A model generated the notes under the pieces. That model had not been told where the DNA came from and did not search any database. It saw nothing but the letters and a program-made list of their open reading frames with translations. Below are positions 28,254-37,718 of a DNA stretch of 64,000 bases, piece after piece. Made by a program: the position numbers and the translations under genes. The stretch lies in NCBI GenBank assembly GCA_910588465.1, contig CAJUOP010000012.1, positions 1 to 64,000 of the forward strand, in the 5' to 3' direction. Numbering within the stretch: position 1 is the stretch's first letter; the number at the start of each line of letters is the position of its first letter. This DNA is from an uncultured Christensenellaceae bacterium. GTDB lineage: Bacteria; Bacillota; Clostridia; Christensenellales; Borkfalkiaceae.

Positions 28254-29849
28254 ATGGTAAAATTATTTATGGTATCGTCCTTGCAGAAAGTTTTCCCCGA
28301 CGAGGAGAACTTTGCCGAGCAGACGGAGGGGGAATGCTTTGCCGACGAGGTGTTTTCCTTTCAGCTCGTCATGGTGCCCGATTTCAGCGGAGAAGCCGTT
28401 CTGAGCGTAAAGACGGATTTGTCCCTGCGTTTATTCGTGCAGAAATTCGTGAAAGGAACGCCTGCGCCCGAAAAAGGTGACGGATATTATCTTGCGGGCA
28501 GAACGGAGTTTCCCGATCCTCTTCTTCCGTGCGGGGATCGCATTACGGCGGAGCAGGGAAAGGCGACTGCGGTCTGGGTCGTTTGCGACGGCGGCGCACC
28601 CGGCGTGCACACGGTCGAGTTTACCGTCGGAGAAACGACAACGTCCTATCGGTTGACGGTGTTCGAAACAAAGCTCGGATTCGATCCCGTGCCTGTTACA
28701 AACTGGCTGCACGTCGATTGCATTTGCGATAAACACGGGGTCGAGCCCTTTACGCCTGAATTTTATGAGGTGTTCGGGCGCTATCTCGAATGGTACGTGC
28801 TCGGTGGAAACACGATGATGTTAACGCCCGTATTTACGCCGCCGCTCGATACCAAAGCGGGGACCTATCGCAGAACGTGTCAGCTGGCGGGAGTAAAAAA
28901 GAAAAAGGGGAAATATTTCTTCGACTTTAAAAAGCTGCTGTACTTTATGGAGTTTTGCAGCGAGAGGGGTATCGCATACTTTGAATTTTCGCATTTGCTT
29001 TCCCAGTGGGGCGGCCAATTCTGTCCCAAGATCGTGGACGAAAACGGAAAATTACTGTTTGGTGGGAAGGATAAATCGGGCGGCAAAAAGTATAAGCGGT
29101 TTCTGCGGTTCTATCTTTCTGCGGTGCGTTCTTTTTTAAAAAGCAGCGGCTACGAGGAGCGGGTTTATTTCCATCTGAGCGACGAGCCCGAGCGCAAGTA
29201 CGTGGGGCAATATATCCGCAAAAGTAAGTTCTTGTATCGGTTTATCGATAAAGCAAAGACGATCGACGCGGTCAGCGATCCGCAACTTTTCCATATTCCT
29301 ACGTTGGACGTTCCCGTCGTGGCAACAGTGTTCTATGACCGTGCGGGCAGGCTTCCGCAGAACTGGATGCTTTACTATGCCTGTATCGGGAACGACCATA
29401 TGTGGACGAACCGTTTTATGTATATGCCCTTGCAGCGGGTGCGTGTATTGGGATATCAGCTGTACCTGACGCACTCCGTCGGCTTTTTGCATTGGGGGTT
29501 CAATTTTTATCATACGCAGTATTCCGTTCGGAAAATCGACCCCTATGAGGTGACTGATGCGGGCGGAAGTTTCCCGAGCGGGGACAGCTTTGTCGTTTAT
29601 CCCTTGGAGAACGGTGCAACGCCGTCTATCCGTTTGTTTACGATGCGGGAAGCCTTGCAGGACTTTTATGTGCTCAAACGGCTGGGATCTCTCTATGGAG
29701 AGGAGTTTGCCGCAAATTTACTGCATGAAAACGGCATGGAAGGAATTTCGGTCTATCGGGGCGAGATCGATTGGCATTTGAATCTTCGGCGGAAAATCAA
29801 TCGGTTGATTCTGGAAAAACAAAAAAATGAAAAGGAAGCGGATGTATAA
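28254..29849 (+). CDS. Cytoplasmic DUF4091-domain protein
   Basis: A 531-residue protein without a signal peptide. Motifs YFHLSDEP (acid residues of a TIM-barrel glycosidase-like active site) and the C-terminal SGDSFVVYPLENGATPSIRLFTMREALQDFYVL (parts: GDSFVVYP, SIRLFTMREALQDF) match the DUF4091 signature also seen in the 18767 gene. An in-frame ATG exists at 28239, but the ATG at 28254 has GGAGAGAGT. This intracellular paralogue may act on imported products of the secreted one. Confidence 0.82.
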   Translation: MVKLFMVSSLQKVFPDEENFAEQTEGECFADEVFSFQLVMVPDFSGEAVLSVKTDLSLRLFVQKFVKGTPAPEKGDGYYLAGRTEFPDPLLPCGDRITAEQGKATAVWVVCDGGAPGVHTVEFTVGETTTSYRLTVFETKLGFDPVPVTNWLHVDCICDKHGVEPFTPEFYEVFGRYLEWYVLGGNTMMLTPVFTPPLDTKAGTYRRTCQLAGVKKKKGKYFFDFKKLLYFMEFCSERGIAYFEFSHLLSQWGGQFCPKIVDENGKLLFGGKDKSGGKKYKRFLRFYLSAVRSFLKSSGYEERVYFHLSDEPERKYVGQYIRKSKFLYRFIDKAKTIDAVSDPQLFHIPTLDVPVVATVFYDRAGRLPQNWMLYYACIGNDHMWTNRFMYMPLQRVRVLGYQLYLTHSVGFLHWGFNFYHTQYSVRKIDPYEVTDAGGSFPSGDSFVVYPLENGATPSIRLFTMREALQDFYVLKRLGSLYGEEFAANLLHENGMEGISVYRGEIDWHLNLRRKINRLILEKQKNEKEADV

Positions 29850-32340
29850 TATGTTACGGGATATACAAAGCATTGTAGAAAAGGTTCACGCGCTACAAGA
29901 GGATGAAACGTTGCGGAAGCGGGGCAAGCTGCCGTCGAACGCGTACTTTCTAAACGAGGACGAGATCGTCTGTTTCCCGCGCGATTTCGGGGATAGCCGT
30001 TATCCCTACGCATACGACGGTCTGACGCTGTGGGCGTATTCCTCGGGAAATATCAAAATCGAGGAATCGGCGTTCAATATCATGCTCGATTTCGAAAACG
30101 GGAAAGAGCCGACCCTCGGCTTTTTTTACGGCTTGGCGCAGGGGGAGGAATTCTTCCCCGTGTCCGTCACGGGTGCGGCAAAACAGCCTGCGGAGGAAAA
30201 CGTCTCCCGCTATACGGTTTACTGTCCGCATTGCGTCTACTATATCGCGGAGAGCATGGCGCTTCTCGGTGCGGTGAAAATGTACGTGGATGCAAACAAA
30301 AACGTTCAGATGCAGGCTTTTTTGCAGAACAAGAGCGGTTCGGTGCAAAAGACTTACCTCTCCGCATTCATGAACTGTATCCTCTCGCATGCGGGTTTTG
30401 AAAATTTTGAAAACAAGTGGTACCGTTCCTGCGAGCTGGTAAAGGACGGATTTTTCTATCGTGTTACCGAATATTTGGGCAGGGCAAGCTGTATGTATCA
30501 CTTCGGTAAGATCACACGGGACTATGCGGGTGAGGTGTTTTCTACCACGTCGCTTGCCGATTACAAGGGCGGCATGAGTAATCAGTTGATTTCGTCCGTG
30601 CCTCTGCGCACGGGGAAGTTCAAGGCAAACAAGCCCTATACGACCTTCACCGATATTGCCGTCGCCGGTGATATGATCTCGCTTGTTCTGGGCGCAGGGG
30701 AATGGAAAACGGTCGGCTACACGGTTTCGGTTGCAGACGAAGAGAGCGTTGCGCTCCGAAACGCCGCAAAGCCTGCCGCACAGCCGTACGGAGCGCTGTA
30801 TCGGGATATCCCTGCAACCTCCTTCGTGCTGGACGGAGTGCTTCAAGACGAGTCGTTCGGGTATTTTGTCAAGAGCGTTTTGCGTCAGGTGGAGTTTTGC
30901 ACGCGGGCAAAAAATTACGCGGGCGCGCTCATCGGGATCCGCGATATCTTCCAGCAGCTCGAATGCGCGCTCCTGTGGATCCCCGACTATTGTAAAAAGA
31001 AGATTGTGGAAGCGCTCGGATATATCGGCGAAAACGGCAGGGCGCCGAGACAGTACTCCTATTCGCGGGCGGACGGTGTTCCTCCCGTCATGGACTTGCG
31101 GGAGTATATCGACCAAGGTGTCTGGATCATTTCCACCGTATATCGGTATCTTTCGGTCACTGGCGATTTTTCCATATTGAAAGAGGAATGCGGCTACTAT
31201 CGGTTCGAGGACGGCGCTGTATTCTTCAGCGAGAAAAAGGATACCGTGCTGGAACATCTGATCGCCATTGCGGACTATCTGTTGAGCAATTTGGATAAAG
31301 AGACGAACTGTCTGCACGTTCTGTACGGAGACTGGAACGACGCGCTTGACGGGCTCGGGAAAACGGCTGACTGCGGAGCGGAGTTCGGAACGGGCGTTTC
31401 GGTCATGGCGACGATGCAGCTTTACCGCAATCTCAACGAGCTTTGCAAGATTTTGGAGCACGAAGGCGACTGCGGGAACAGGCGAAAAGAGTATCTGGCG
31501 AAAGCGGAAGCCATTTTGCAGGGGCTGGAAAAGTACGCCGTCGATACAGACGGAAAGGGCGGCAAAAGAATTATTCACGGTTGGGGAGACAAGTACGCCT
31601 ATAAAGTTGGGAGCTTCTGCGATAACGACGGGCTTGCCCGCGACAGCGTCACCTCCAATGCGTTCTGGATTTTATCGGGCGTCAATCGCAGGATCGAAAT
31701 GACGGAATATATTGAAAACGCGTTCTCCAGACTGGGCAGTAAGTACGGGATCAAAACGTTCGAACCGTATTTTGCGCCCGAAAACAAAGAGGTAGGGCGC
31801 ATTACGCGCTTGCCCAAGGGCACGGCGGAGAACGGTGCCGTTTATATTCACGCCTCTCTGTTTGCGATCTGGTCGCTTTTCGAAGCGGGGAACAGTCAAT
31901 TCGCTTGGGAGCAGCTGGTTAAAATTTTGCCTGTCACGCATGAGTTTATTTCGACTACGCCCTTCGTGATGCCCAACTCCTACGTGCATAACAAAGAGAT
32001 CGGTTGCGACGGCGAGTCAATGAGCGATTGGTTCACAGGCAGCGGCTGCGTATTCGGCAAGGTATTGTTCTTCTGTCTGTTCGGCGTCAGACCCGATCTT
32101 ACGGGGCTGGAAATCTGCCCTGCGGTCAATGGTTCTATGAAGGAGATGAGAACGGTGTTGAAGCTCAAAGGCGGAGAGGTTGATTTGTCTTATCGGAATA
32201 ACGGCTCGGGCAAGAGAACGTTTACCGTAAACGGAAAGAGCGTCGGAGGCGTATACGATGAAGTGTTAAAAACGGAGAAGCTGATTTTTCAGAACGAGGA
32301 TATGCTCGGAAAAAAGCTGGTAGTTTGCGTTTGCGATTGA
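29842..32340 (+). CDS. GH94-like glycoside phosphorylase
   Basis: About 832 residues. The N-terminal half is beta-rich; the (alpha/alpha)6 half contains YLSVTGDFSIL, YGDWNDALDG (general acid Asp region of GH94), GTGVSVMATMQLYRNL and DGESMSDWFTGSG. Glycan phosphorylases of this group split beta-linked disaccharides with phosphate, saving ATP. No signal peptide. The start overlaps the end of the DUF4091 gene; ATGs at 29827, 29842 and 29851 are all possible, with AAGGAAG at 29832. Substrate unknown; last enzyme of the glycan locus. Confidence 0.82.
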   Translation: MYNMLRDIQSIVEKVHALQEDETLRKRGKLPSNAYFLNEDEIVCFPRDFGDSRYPYAYDGLTLWAYSSGNIKIEESAFNIMLDFENGKEPTLGFFYGLAQGEEFFPVSVTGAAKQPAEENVSRYTVYCPHCVYYIAESMALLGAVKMYVDANKNVQMQAFLQNKSGSVQKTYLSAFMNCILSHAGFENFENKWYRSCELVKDGFFYRVTEYLGRASCMYHFGKITRDYAGEVFSTTSLADYKGGMSNQLISSVPLRTGKFKANKPYTTFTDIAVAGDMISLVLGAGEWKTVGYTVSVADEESVALRNAAKPAAQPYGALYRDIPATSFVLDGVLQDESFGYFVKSVLRQVEFCTRAKNYAGALIGIRDIFQQLECALLWIPDYCKKKIVEALGYIGENGRAPRQYSYSRADGVPPVMDLREYIDQGVWIISTVYRYLSVTGDFSILKEECGYYRFEDGAVFFSEKKDTVLEHLIAIADYLLSNLDKETNCLHVLYGDWNDALDGLGKTADCGAEFGTGVSVMATMQLYRNLNELCKILEHEGDCGNRRKEYLAKAEAILQGLEKYAVDTDGKGGKRIIHGWGDKYAYKVGSFCDNDGLARDSVTSNAFWILSGVNRRIEMTEYIENAFSRLGSKYGIKTFEPYFAPENKEVGRITRLPKGTAENGAVYIHASLFAIWSLFEAGNSQFAWEQLVKILPVTHEFISTTPFVMPNSYVHNKEIGCDGESMSDWFTGSGCVFGKVLFFCLFGVRPDLTGLEICPAVNGSMKEMRTVLKLKGGEVDLSYRNNGSGKRTFTVNGKSVGGVYDEVLKTEKLIFQNEDMLGKKLVVCVCD

Positions 32341-32413
32341 TTTGCCTGCCGCGTACGCGATTCGTCATCCGCAATTCGGAATGAGAAAACGGAAAACAGT
32401 GCATACTGTGAGC

Positions 32414-32833
32414 ATGAGGTATAAAGTCTGGGGCATCATGCTGCCCATCATCCTGATGCTATTGTGTTGCCTGTGCGGGTGCGAACAGGTGGAAGATCTG
32501 GGTTCGCTGTCCGAGTTTTCCCATCCGTATGCGGGCGAGTACGTTTGCGACACGCTCACGCTCGGCGGGGAAGATTGTCTGCACAAGTTCGAGTATTTAA
32601 ATCTTACGTTAAAATCCGGCGGAGAATTTTCGTTCCGTTATCGGACGAACGGCGGGTTAAAGGGCGGTTACGAGGGCGAATATTCGGTTTCGCCGGAAGG
32701 GGATGAAATCACCTTTTCGGCGAAGTACGGCGCGCGCACTGCCTCCCGTACCTTTCCTTACGAGAAGGGGGCGGTTCACGTCAATTTGCAGTTCGGGACA
32801 AAGCTGCTGCACGCCGAATTCCGCTTTCCTTAA
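32414..32833 (+). CDS. Small hypothetical lipoprotein
   Basis: A 139-residue protein with a hydrophobic signal segment (MRYKVWGIMLPIILMLLCCL) and lipobox CLCGCEQ. The mature part is beta-rich and looks like a small lipocalin-like or META-like fold, but I do not recognise it. ATG 32414 gives a normal-length signal peptide; the frame is open back to 32342 and an ATG at 32381 is possible. The ribosome binding site is weak. Confidence 0.6.
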   Translation: MRYKVWGIMLPIILMLLCCLCGCEQVEDLGSLSEFSHPYAGEYVCDTLTLGGEDCLHKFEYLNLTLKSGGEFSFRYRTNGGLKGGYEGEYSVSPEGDEITFSAKYGARTASRTFPYEKGAVHVNLQFGTKLLHAEFRFP

Positions 32834-32862
32834 AAAAATTATTTAAACGTCAAAACAAACGT

Positions 32863-32891
32863 TTGTGTTTTTGTGGCTGCCGTGCTATAAT
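32863..32891 (+). promoter_or_regulatory. Promoter for a leaderless RecD-like gene
   Basis: TTGTGT (32863-32868), 17 bp, TATAAT (32886-32891). The expected start of transcription falls on the A of the ATG at 32898. Confidence 0.65.
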
Positions 32892-32897
32892 AGTTGC

Positions 32898-34166
32898 ATG
32901 AAGTCTGCACAAGCCGAAAATAAGTTGAAGCTCACCTCCGATCAGGAGGATGCGGAGACACTTATCGAAGAGTGGTTTTATCATTTAACCACTCAAATTT
33001 TCGTGCTGTGCGGATATGCGGGCACGGGCAAGACGTTTTTGGTAAATCACGTTGTGAAAAAGCTGGGTTTGGTTGCGGGGGAAAGCGCGGTGTTCGTGGC
33101 GCCCACGGGGAAGGCGGCTTCCGTGCTCATTCGCGGGGGAACGCCCGCGGGAACGGTGCACAGTCTCATTTACACGCGCGAAGAGGATATCGAGGTAAAC
33201 GAGGACGGAGAGGTGGTTTCCGAACGTTTTCTGCGCTTTTCGCGGCGGGAAAAAATCGACGGAAAAATTAAACTGATCGTAGTGGATGAGACCTCCATGG
33301 TGGCGGACGATATGTTAAAGGATCTGCTGTCATACGGGGTGAAATGCCTGTTTTGCGGCGATCCCGCGCAGCTTCCGCCCGTAAGCGGGAGCAATTCGCT
33401 CCTTTCCATGCCGTGCGCCACGCTGACGCAGATCGTGCGGCAGGAGGAGGAAAATCCCATCGTACAGTTGGCGCAGACGGCGCGTGCAGGCAAAGTGATT
33501 CCGTTCGGCAGTTACGGCGAACAGGCGGAGGTGATTCCGCGCCGACAGCTGGACAGGGCGTCGCGCGAGCGGCTCTTTATGCAGGCGAACCAGATTATCG
33601 TGGGAACCAACCGTACTCGGGCGGCGATCAATCGGGAGATGCGCGCGTTTCTCGGAATCGACCCGAACGCGGTTCTGCCCACTGACGGCGAAAAAATTAT
33701 TTGCACGCTGAACGATTGGAGCAAGCCTTTGGACGAGGCGGGGAATTTCCATTTGGTAAACGGGATTATCGGCACCTGCTCGCACGTGCGGGAGCAGGAG
33801 GACGGATTGGGACAGCTGGACTTTCAAGCCGATTTTCTGGAAAATAAGCTATGCGATCTGCCCTTCGATACGGGGGTGTTTTACACCGGTCAGTATGCGC
33901 ACGGGTACGGCGACAAGGCGTATCTGCTACAAAACGGCATGTTGGTGCACGAAAGCAATTTCGAACTGCTGCGCAGACAGAAGGTGCGGCGGGAAGATAC
34001 CGTTTGCCGCTTCGAATTCGCCTATGCGGTCACCTGTCATAAGGCGCAGGGCTCGGAGTATGATTTTGTGATTGTGGTGGACGAGAGCGGGTGCTTTGAG
34101 GATTCGCGCCGATGGCTGTATACGGCGATCACGCGGGCGAAAAAACGGCTGTTAATTATCCGTTAA
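32898..34166 (+). CDS. RecD-like superfamily 1 DNA helicase
   Basis: A 422-residue ATPase with Walker A GYAGTGKTFL, Walker B VVDETSM, CGDPAQLPPV, and the C-terminal UvrD-like YAVTCHKAQGSEYDFV and LYTAITRAKKRL. It lacks the N-terminal region of full RecD2, so it is a short RecD/Dda-type helicase. Likely role in DNA repair or replication. There is no ribosome binding site before the ATG at 32898; the promoter -10 ends only 6 bases upstream, pointing to a leaderless message. Confidence 0.88.
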   Translation: MKSAQAENKLKLTSDQEDAETLIEEWFYHLTTQIFVLCGYAGTGKTFLVNHVVKKLGLVAGESAVFVAPTGKAASVLIRGGTPAGTVHSLIYTREEDIEVNEDGEVVSERFLRFSRREKIDGKIKLIVVDETSMVADDMLKDLLSYGVKCLFCGDPAQLPPVSGSNSLLSMPCATLTQIVRQEEENPIVQLAQTARAGKVIPFGSYGEQAEVIPRRQLDRASRERLFMQANQIIVGTNRTRAAINREMRAFLGIDPNAVLPTDGEKIICTLNDWSKPLDEAGNFHLVNGIIGTCSHVREQEDGLGQLDFQADFLENKLCDLPFDTGVFYTGQYAHGYGDKAYLLQNGMLVHESNFELLRRQKVRREDTVCRFEFAYAVTCHKAQGSEYDFVIVVDESGCFEDSRRWLYTAITRAKKRLLIIR

Positions 34167-34180
34167 ACCGTTCTATAAAC

Positions 34181-34209
34181 TTGACAATTTTTTTACAAAA
34201 AGTTACAAT
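34181..34209 (+). promoter_or_regulatory. aspS promoter
   Basis: TTGACA (34181-34186), 17 bp, TACAAT (34204-34209). Confidence 0.8.
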
Positions 34210-34237
34210 AAAGAAAAAATGCTTCGGAAGGTAAATT

Positions 34238-35992
34238 ATGACGTACAGAACGCATAACTGCGGACAGCTCCGCGCGGACGACGCGGGCAAAAAGGTGAAG
34301 CTTGCGGGCTGGCTGGACAGCAAGCGCGACAAAGGCGGACTGCTCTTTGCAGTTCTGCGCGACTTTTACGGGATCACGCAGGTGGTTTGCTCGGAAGAAC
34401 CCTGCCTTTCCGCGTTGCGCGACGTTCCCACCGAATCGACCGTTTCGGTAGAGGGCACTGTGGTGCTCCGATCCGCTCCGAACGAGAAGCTGCCCACGGG
34501 GCTTATCGAGATTGTGCCCGAGAAGGTGGAGGTGCTCGGCAGGCGCACCACGCCCGCGCTTCCCTTCGAGGTTTCCCGCTCTACCGAAGCGGGCGAGGAC
34601 GCACGGCTGAAATACCGTTTTCTCGATCTTCGGAATCCTTCCGTAAAGGATAAAATCGTGCTTCGCTCGCAGATCATCGCCGATTTGCGCAAGCTGATGA
34701 CCGAACGGGGATTTTACGAAATTTCCACGCCCATTTTAACGAGCTCCTCGCCCGAGGGCGCGCGCGATTATATCGTTCCAAGCCGACTTTATCCGGGCGA
34801 GTTTTATGCGCTGCCGCAGGCGCCGCAGCAGTATAAACAGCTGTTGATGTGTTCGGGCTTCGACAGATATTTCCAGATTGCGCCCTGCTTTCGCGACGAG
34901 GATGCGCGCGCGGACCGTTCTCCGGGGGAGTTTTATCAGCTGGATATCGAAATGGCGTTCGCCACGCAGGAGGACGTGTTCGGCGTGTTGGAGGAGGTGC
35001 TTCCGCCCGTGTTCGCCAAATATTCGGGCTGGGATGCGGACAAGCCGCCTTTCAAACGCGTCGCTTACCGCGAAGCGCTGGAAACGTACGGCACGGACAA
35101 GCCCGATTTGCGCAACCCCTTAACGCTTTGCGACGTTTCGGCGGAACTGCAGGGCTGCGGATTTGCTCCCGTAGAGGGAAAAGTGGTCAAGGCGGTTGCC
35201 GTACATAACTTTAAGCAGACGCGCAAATTTATCGACGGAACGGCGGAAGAGTTCAAAATCAAGACGGAGGGCGGCGCCATGTACTGGTTCCGTCTGGACG
35301 AAAACGGCGCGCTTGTGGGGGGTATTTCCAAGTTCCTCGGCGAAAAAATCGGCGCGCTGAAGGAAAAGCTCGGGCTTGCTCCCAATTCGTTCGTGGCGCT
35401 CGTGGCGGAGGAAAAGCTCGGCGCGGCGCAAAAGCGCGCGGGGATTTTGCGCACGATGCTCGGCACGGGGCTGGATCTGTTGGAAAAGAACGTATACAGG
35501 TTCTGCTGGATCGTCGATTTCCCCATGTACGAAATCGGAGAGGAGAGCGGAGAGCTGGAATTCTGCCACAACCCGTTTTCCATGCCGCAGGGCGGACTGA
35601 AAGCGCTGAACGAGCAGGATCCCCTGGACGTGCTCGCCTGGCAATACGACATCGTTTGCAACGGCGTAGAGCTTTCTTCGGGCGCGGTGCGCAATCACGA
35701 CCCCGAAATTATGTTAAAGGCGTTTTCGCTTGTGGGAATGGGTAAAGAGCAGGTGGAAAGCAAGTTCCCCGCCCTGTATCACGCGTTCGAATACGGCGCA
35801 CCCCCGCACGCGGGCGTTGCGCCCGGGGTAGACAGAATGGTGATGCTCATCTGCGATACGGTGAATATCCGCGAGGTGATTGCGTTCCCCATGAACGCCA
35901 AAGCGCGCGATCTTTTGATGAGCGCGCCCTCGCCCGTCGAGCAAAAGCAGTTGGACGATGTGCATATCGCCGTCGTAAAAGAAAAAAAATAA
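34238..35992 (+). CDS. aspS: Aspartyl-tRNA synthetase
   Basis: Class IIb synthetase of 584 residues: N-terminal OB-fold anticodon-binding domain (about 1-110), catalytic core with motif 2 (CFRDEDARADRSPGEFYQLD) and motif 3 (GVAPGVDRMVML), and the bacterial-specific insertion domain between. Length is normal for bacterial AspRS. It is not possible to tell from sequence alone whether it is discriminating or also charges tRNA-Asn. RBS CGGAAGG precedes the ATG. Confidence 0.97.
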   Translation: MTYRTHNCGQLRADDAGKKVKLAGWLDSKRDKGGLLFAVLRDFYGITQVVCSEEPCLSALRDVPTESTVSVEGTVVLRSAPNEKLPTGLIEIVPEKVEVLGRRTTPALPFEVSRSTEAGEDARLKYRFLDLRNPSVKDKIVLRSQIIADLRKLMTERGFYEISTPILTSSSPEGARDYIVPSRLYPGEFYALPQAPQQYKQLLMCSGFDRYFQIAPCFRDEDARADRSPGEFYQLDIEMAFATQEDVFGVLEEVLPPVFAKYSGWDADKPPFKRVAYREALETYGTDKPDLRNPLTLCDVSAELQGCGFAPVEGKVVKAVAVHNFKQTRKFIDGTAEEFKIKTEGGAMYWFRLDENGALVGGISKFLGEKIGALKEKLGLAPNSFVALVAEEKLGAAQKRAGILRTMLGTGLDLLEKNVYRFCWIVDFPMYEIGEESGELEFCHNPFSMPQGGLKALNEQDPLDVLAWQYDIVCNGVELSSGAVRNHDPEIMLKAFSLVGMGKEQVESKFPALYHAFEYGAPPHAGVAPGVDRMVMLICDTVNIREVIAFPMNAKARDLLMSAPSPVEQKQLDDVHIAVVKEKK

Positions 35993-36014
35993 ATAGAAAT
36001 AATTCGGTTGAATG

Positions 36015-36050
36015 AAAAAAGCGCTCTCCTAAAGAGGAAGAGCGCTTTTT
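36015..36050. terminator. Bidirectional terminator after aspS
   Basis: AAAAAAGCGCTCT / AGAGCGCTTTTTT around an 11-nt loop. It also serves the lipoprotein gene on the opposite strand. Confidence 0.9.
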
Positions 36051-36059
36051 GATTGATAA

Positions 36060-37694
36060 TTAAGAAAAGAAAGAATTCTTTTCGCCGATATAGCTAACGA
36101 TCGCTTGGTCGCTTACCTGTTCTTTTACGGTCCCGAACAGTTCGTACATCGCTTTGAAACGGGCGACGGACTGCGCCTTTGCGGAAGCGTCGATCACGGG
36201 CTTGTTGGACGAGAAAAAGATATCCTTGTTTTTGCTTACCGCATCGTCGGTAAATTCGTCGAAATACTTCGTTTGTACAAACAGCATAGGAACGGAGCAC
36301 TTTTCCCGTTTATAGGAGATTTTTCCGTTTTCCTTCGTCTCTTTAATTACGTACCAAACGTCCTTCATTTCCACGTCGAATTTGCGCGTAAGCGTTTTTA
36401 AAACGGTGGTTTTTTCAAATACGTTCGCGCTTCCGTTCAGATAAACGGTATCGAGGTTTCTGCCGTTCATTTCGTGTATCACGCGCACGGAATTGAAATT
36501 CGTTACTTTGTGCAGCGGGAACCAGAGCGTATCGAAGGTGCCTTCCAGCTTATCGGTCAGTTTTTCAAGCGCTTCTCCGCCGATCATTTCGCCTGTTTCG
36601 GAGTTATACACTTCCTCGTAGCCGAGCGTTTTTAAATCGTCCAGCTCGCGCTTGTTGGAAACGACGTAGGTGTAATGTTTGTCGATATGAATGACGGCGG
36701 TGGTCTTTAATGCGGCGGAGCCTGCGCCCATATATTCGTACATATATCCCGCCGTGGAATTTAAGGCAGGGTCGCGAACGAATTCGAGCTGGCGCAGATA
36801 GGAAACTCCGCTCACGGTAATTTTTAACGCCAGTTTCAGCGAGTTGTCGCTCGATTGATATTTTAATGCCGCGCCGTCCGTAAGTTGTATTCTTCCGTTT
36901 GTGGAACCGTTTCCGTCCGAATAAAGTTCTGCAGAAACGGCGGAGTTGCCTGCCAGCAGCATGACCGCGCTTTCCTGCAAGGCGATTTTAAAGGAAAACC
37001 CTGCCGCCGTTCCCGAAAATTCTTTGTAGGACTCGGGATTTTTGTTGATAAAATTCTGATATGCGGAGGCGATAGCCTGTCCCGCGGAGAAAACGGTATC
37101 GAAACCCGCAAGGATCGTTTCTGTGTTTTCCAGCGTGCTGTACAGCACGTTCATTTGTTTTCCGATCGTCTTTTTTCCGATCGAAGCGACGGAAACGTTT
37201 TGCGTGAAGTCGTTGGGGGGAATGGCGTTGTACGCCATATTTTCTTCGCGTAACCCGTTCGGCATAAATTGCCATGCATTCGGTCTTATCAGAACGGATT
37301 TTAACGCATTCACGGCGAAGTCGGATAGAGTTTTTACGGTAAGCGTGGCGGTTAAGGTGAGCGTTTTGTAGCCCTTCCCCGAGAGCACGGCTTTTGCGAG
37401 ATATGTGCCCGCTTCGGTCGCTTTGTTGTTCGTATAGACGACGGAAACGCCTACGGGAAGGGTGCCCGTGACGGTAATTTCGTGTTCGCGTCCGTTGTAG
37501 GTTACCGTTTTATCCGTAAACGTAACACCTGTGATTGTTTTGTCGGGTACGGTGGACGGTTTCTCGGGAACGGTATCCGAGCTGCCGGGGGGGGTAGTCG
37601 TTGTTCCGTTTTCGGGGGAGCTTCCGTTGTCGCAAGCCGTAAGCGGCAGGACAAAGAGCGCCAGTGCAAGCAATAATGCAAAGAATTTTTTCAT
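36060..37694 (-). CDS. Hypothetical lipoprotein with an MBG-like domain and C8 tract
   Basis: A 544-residue lipoprotein (lipobox PLTACDN). A low-complexity Thr/Pro/Ser linker (NGTTTTPPGSSDTVPEKPST) contains a run of eight Cs on the coding strand. An MBG/YDG-like beta domain follows (about 55-125; ITGVTFTDKTVTYNGREHEI, EAGTYLAKAVLSGKGY). The C-terminal 400 residues are not recognised. Start ATG follows GAGGAG. It lies 24 bp downstream of the membrane XRE regulator gene and is probably its operon partner. Confidence 0.78.
   Translation of the reverse strand: MKKFFALLLALALFVLPLTACDNGSSPENGTTTTPPGSSDTVPEKPSTVPDKTITGVTFTDKTVTYNGREHEITVTGTLPVGVSVVYTNNKATEAGTYLAKAVLSGKGYKTLTLTATLTVKTLSDFAVNALKSVLIRPNAWQFMPNGLREENMAYNAIPPNDFTQNVSVASIGKKTIGKQMNVLYSTLENTETILAGFDTVFSAGQAIASAYQNFINKNPESYKEFSGTAAGFSFKIALQESAVMLLAGNSAVSAELYSDGNGSTNGRIQLTDGAALKYQSSDNSLKLALKITVSGVSYLRQLEFVRDPALNSTAGYMYEYMGAGSAALKTTAVIHIDKHYTYVVSNKRELDDLKTLGYEEVYNSETGEMIGGEALEKLTDKLEGTFDTLWFPLHKVTNFNSVRVIHEMNGRNLDTVYLNGSANVFEKTTVLKTLTRKFDVEMKDVWYVIKETKENGKISYKREKCSVPMLFVQTKYFDEFTDDAVSKNKDIFFSSNKPVIDASAKAQSVARFKAMYELFGTVKEQVSDQAIVSYIGEKNSFFS
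37587..37594 (-). repeat. C8/G8 homopolymer in lipoprotein linker
   Basis: Eight Gs on the plus strand followed by TAGT, in frame as Thr-Pro-Pro-Gly on the coding strand. It is the third such tract found in a lipoprotein gene in this window. Confidence 0.9.
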
Positions 37695-37718
37695 AAATAA
37701 CTCCTCTGTAAAAATTTA

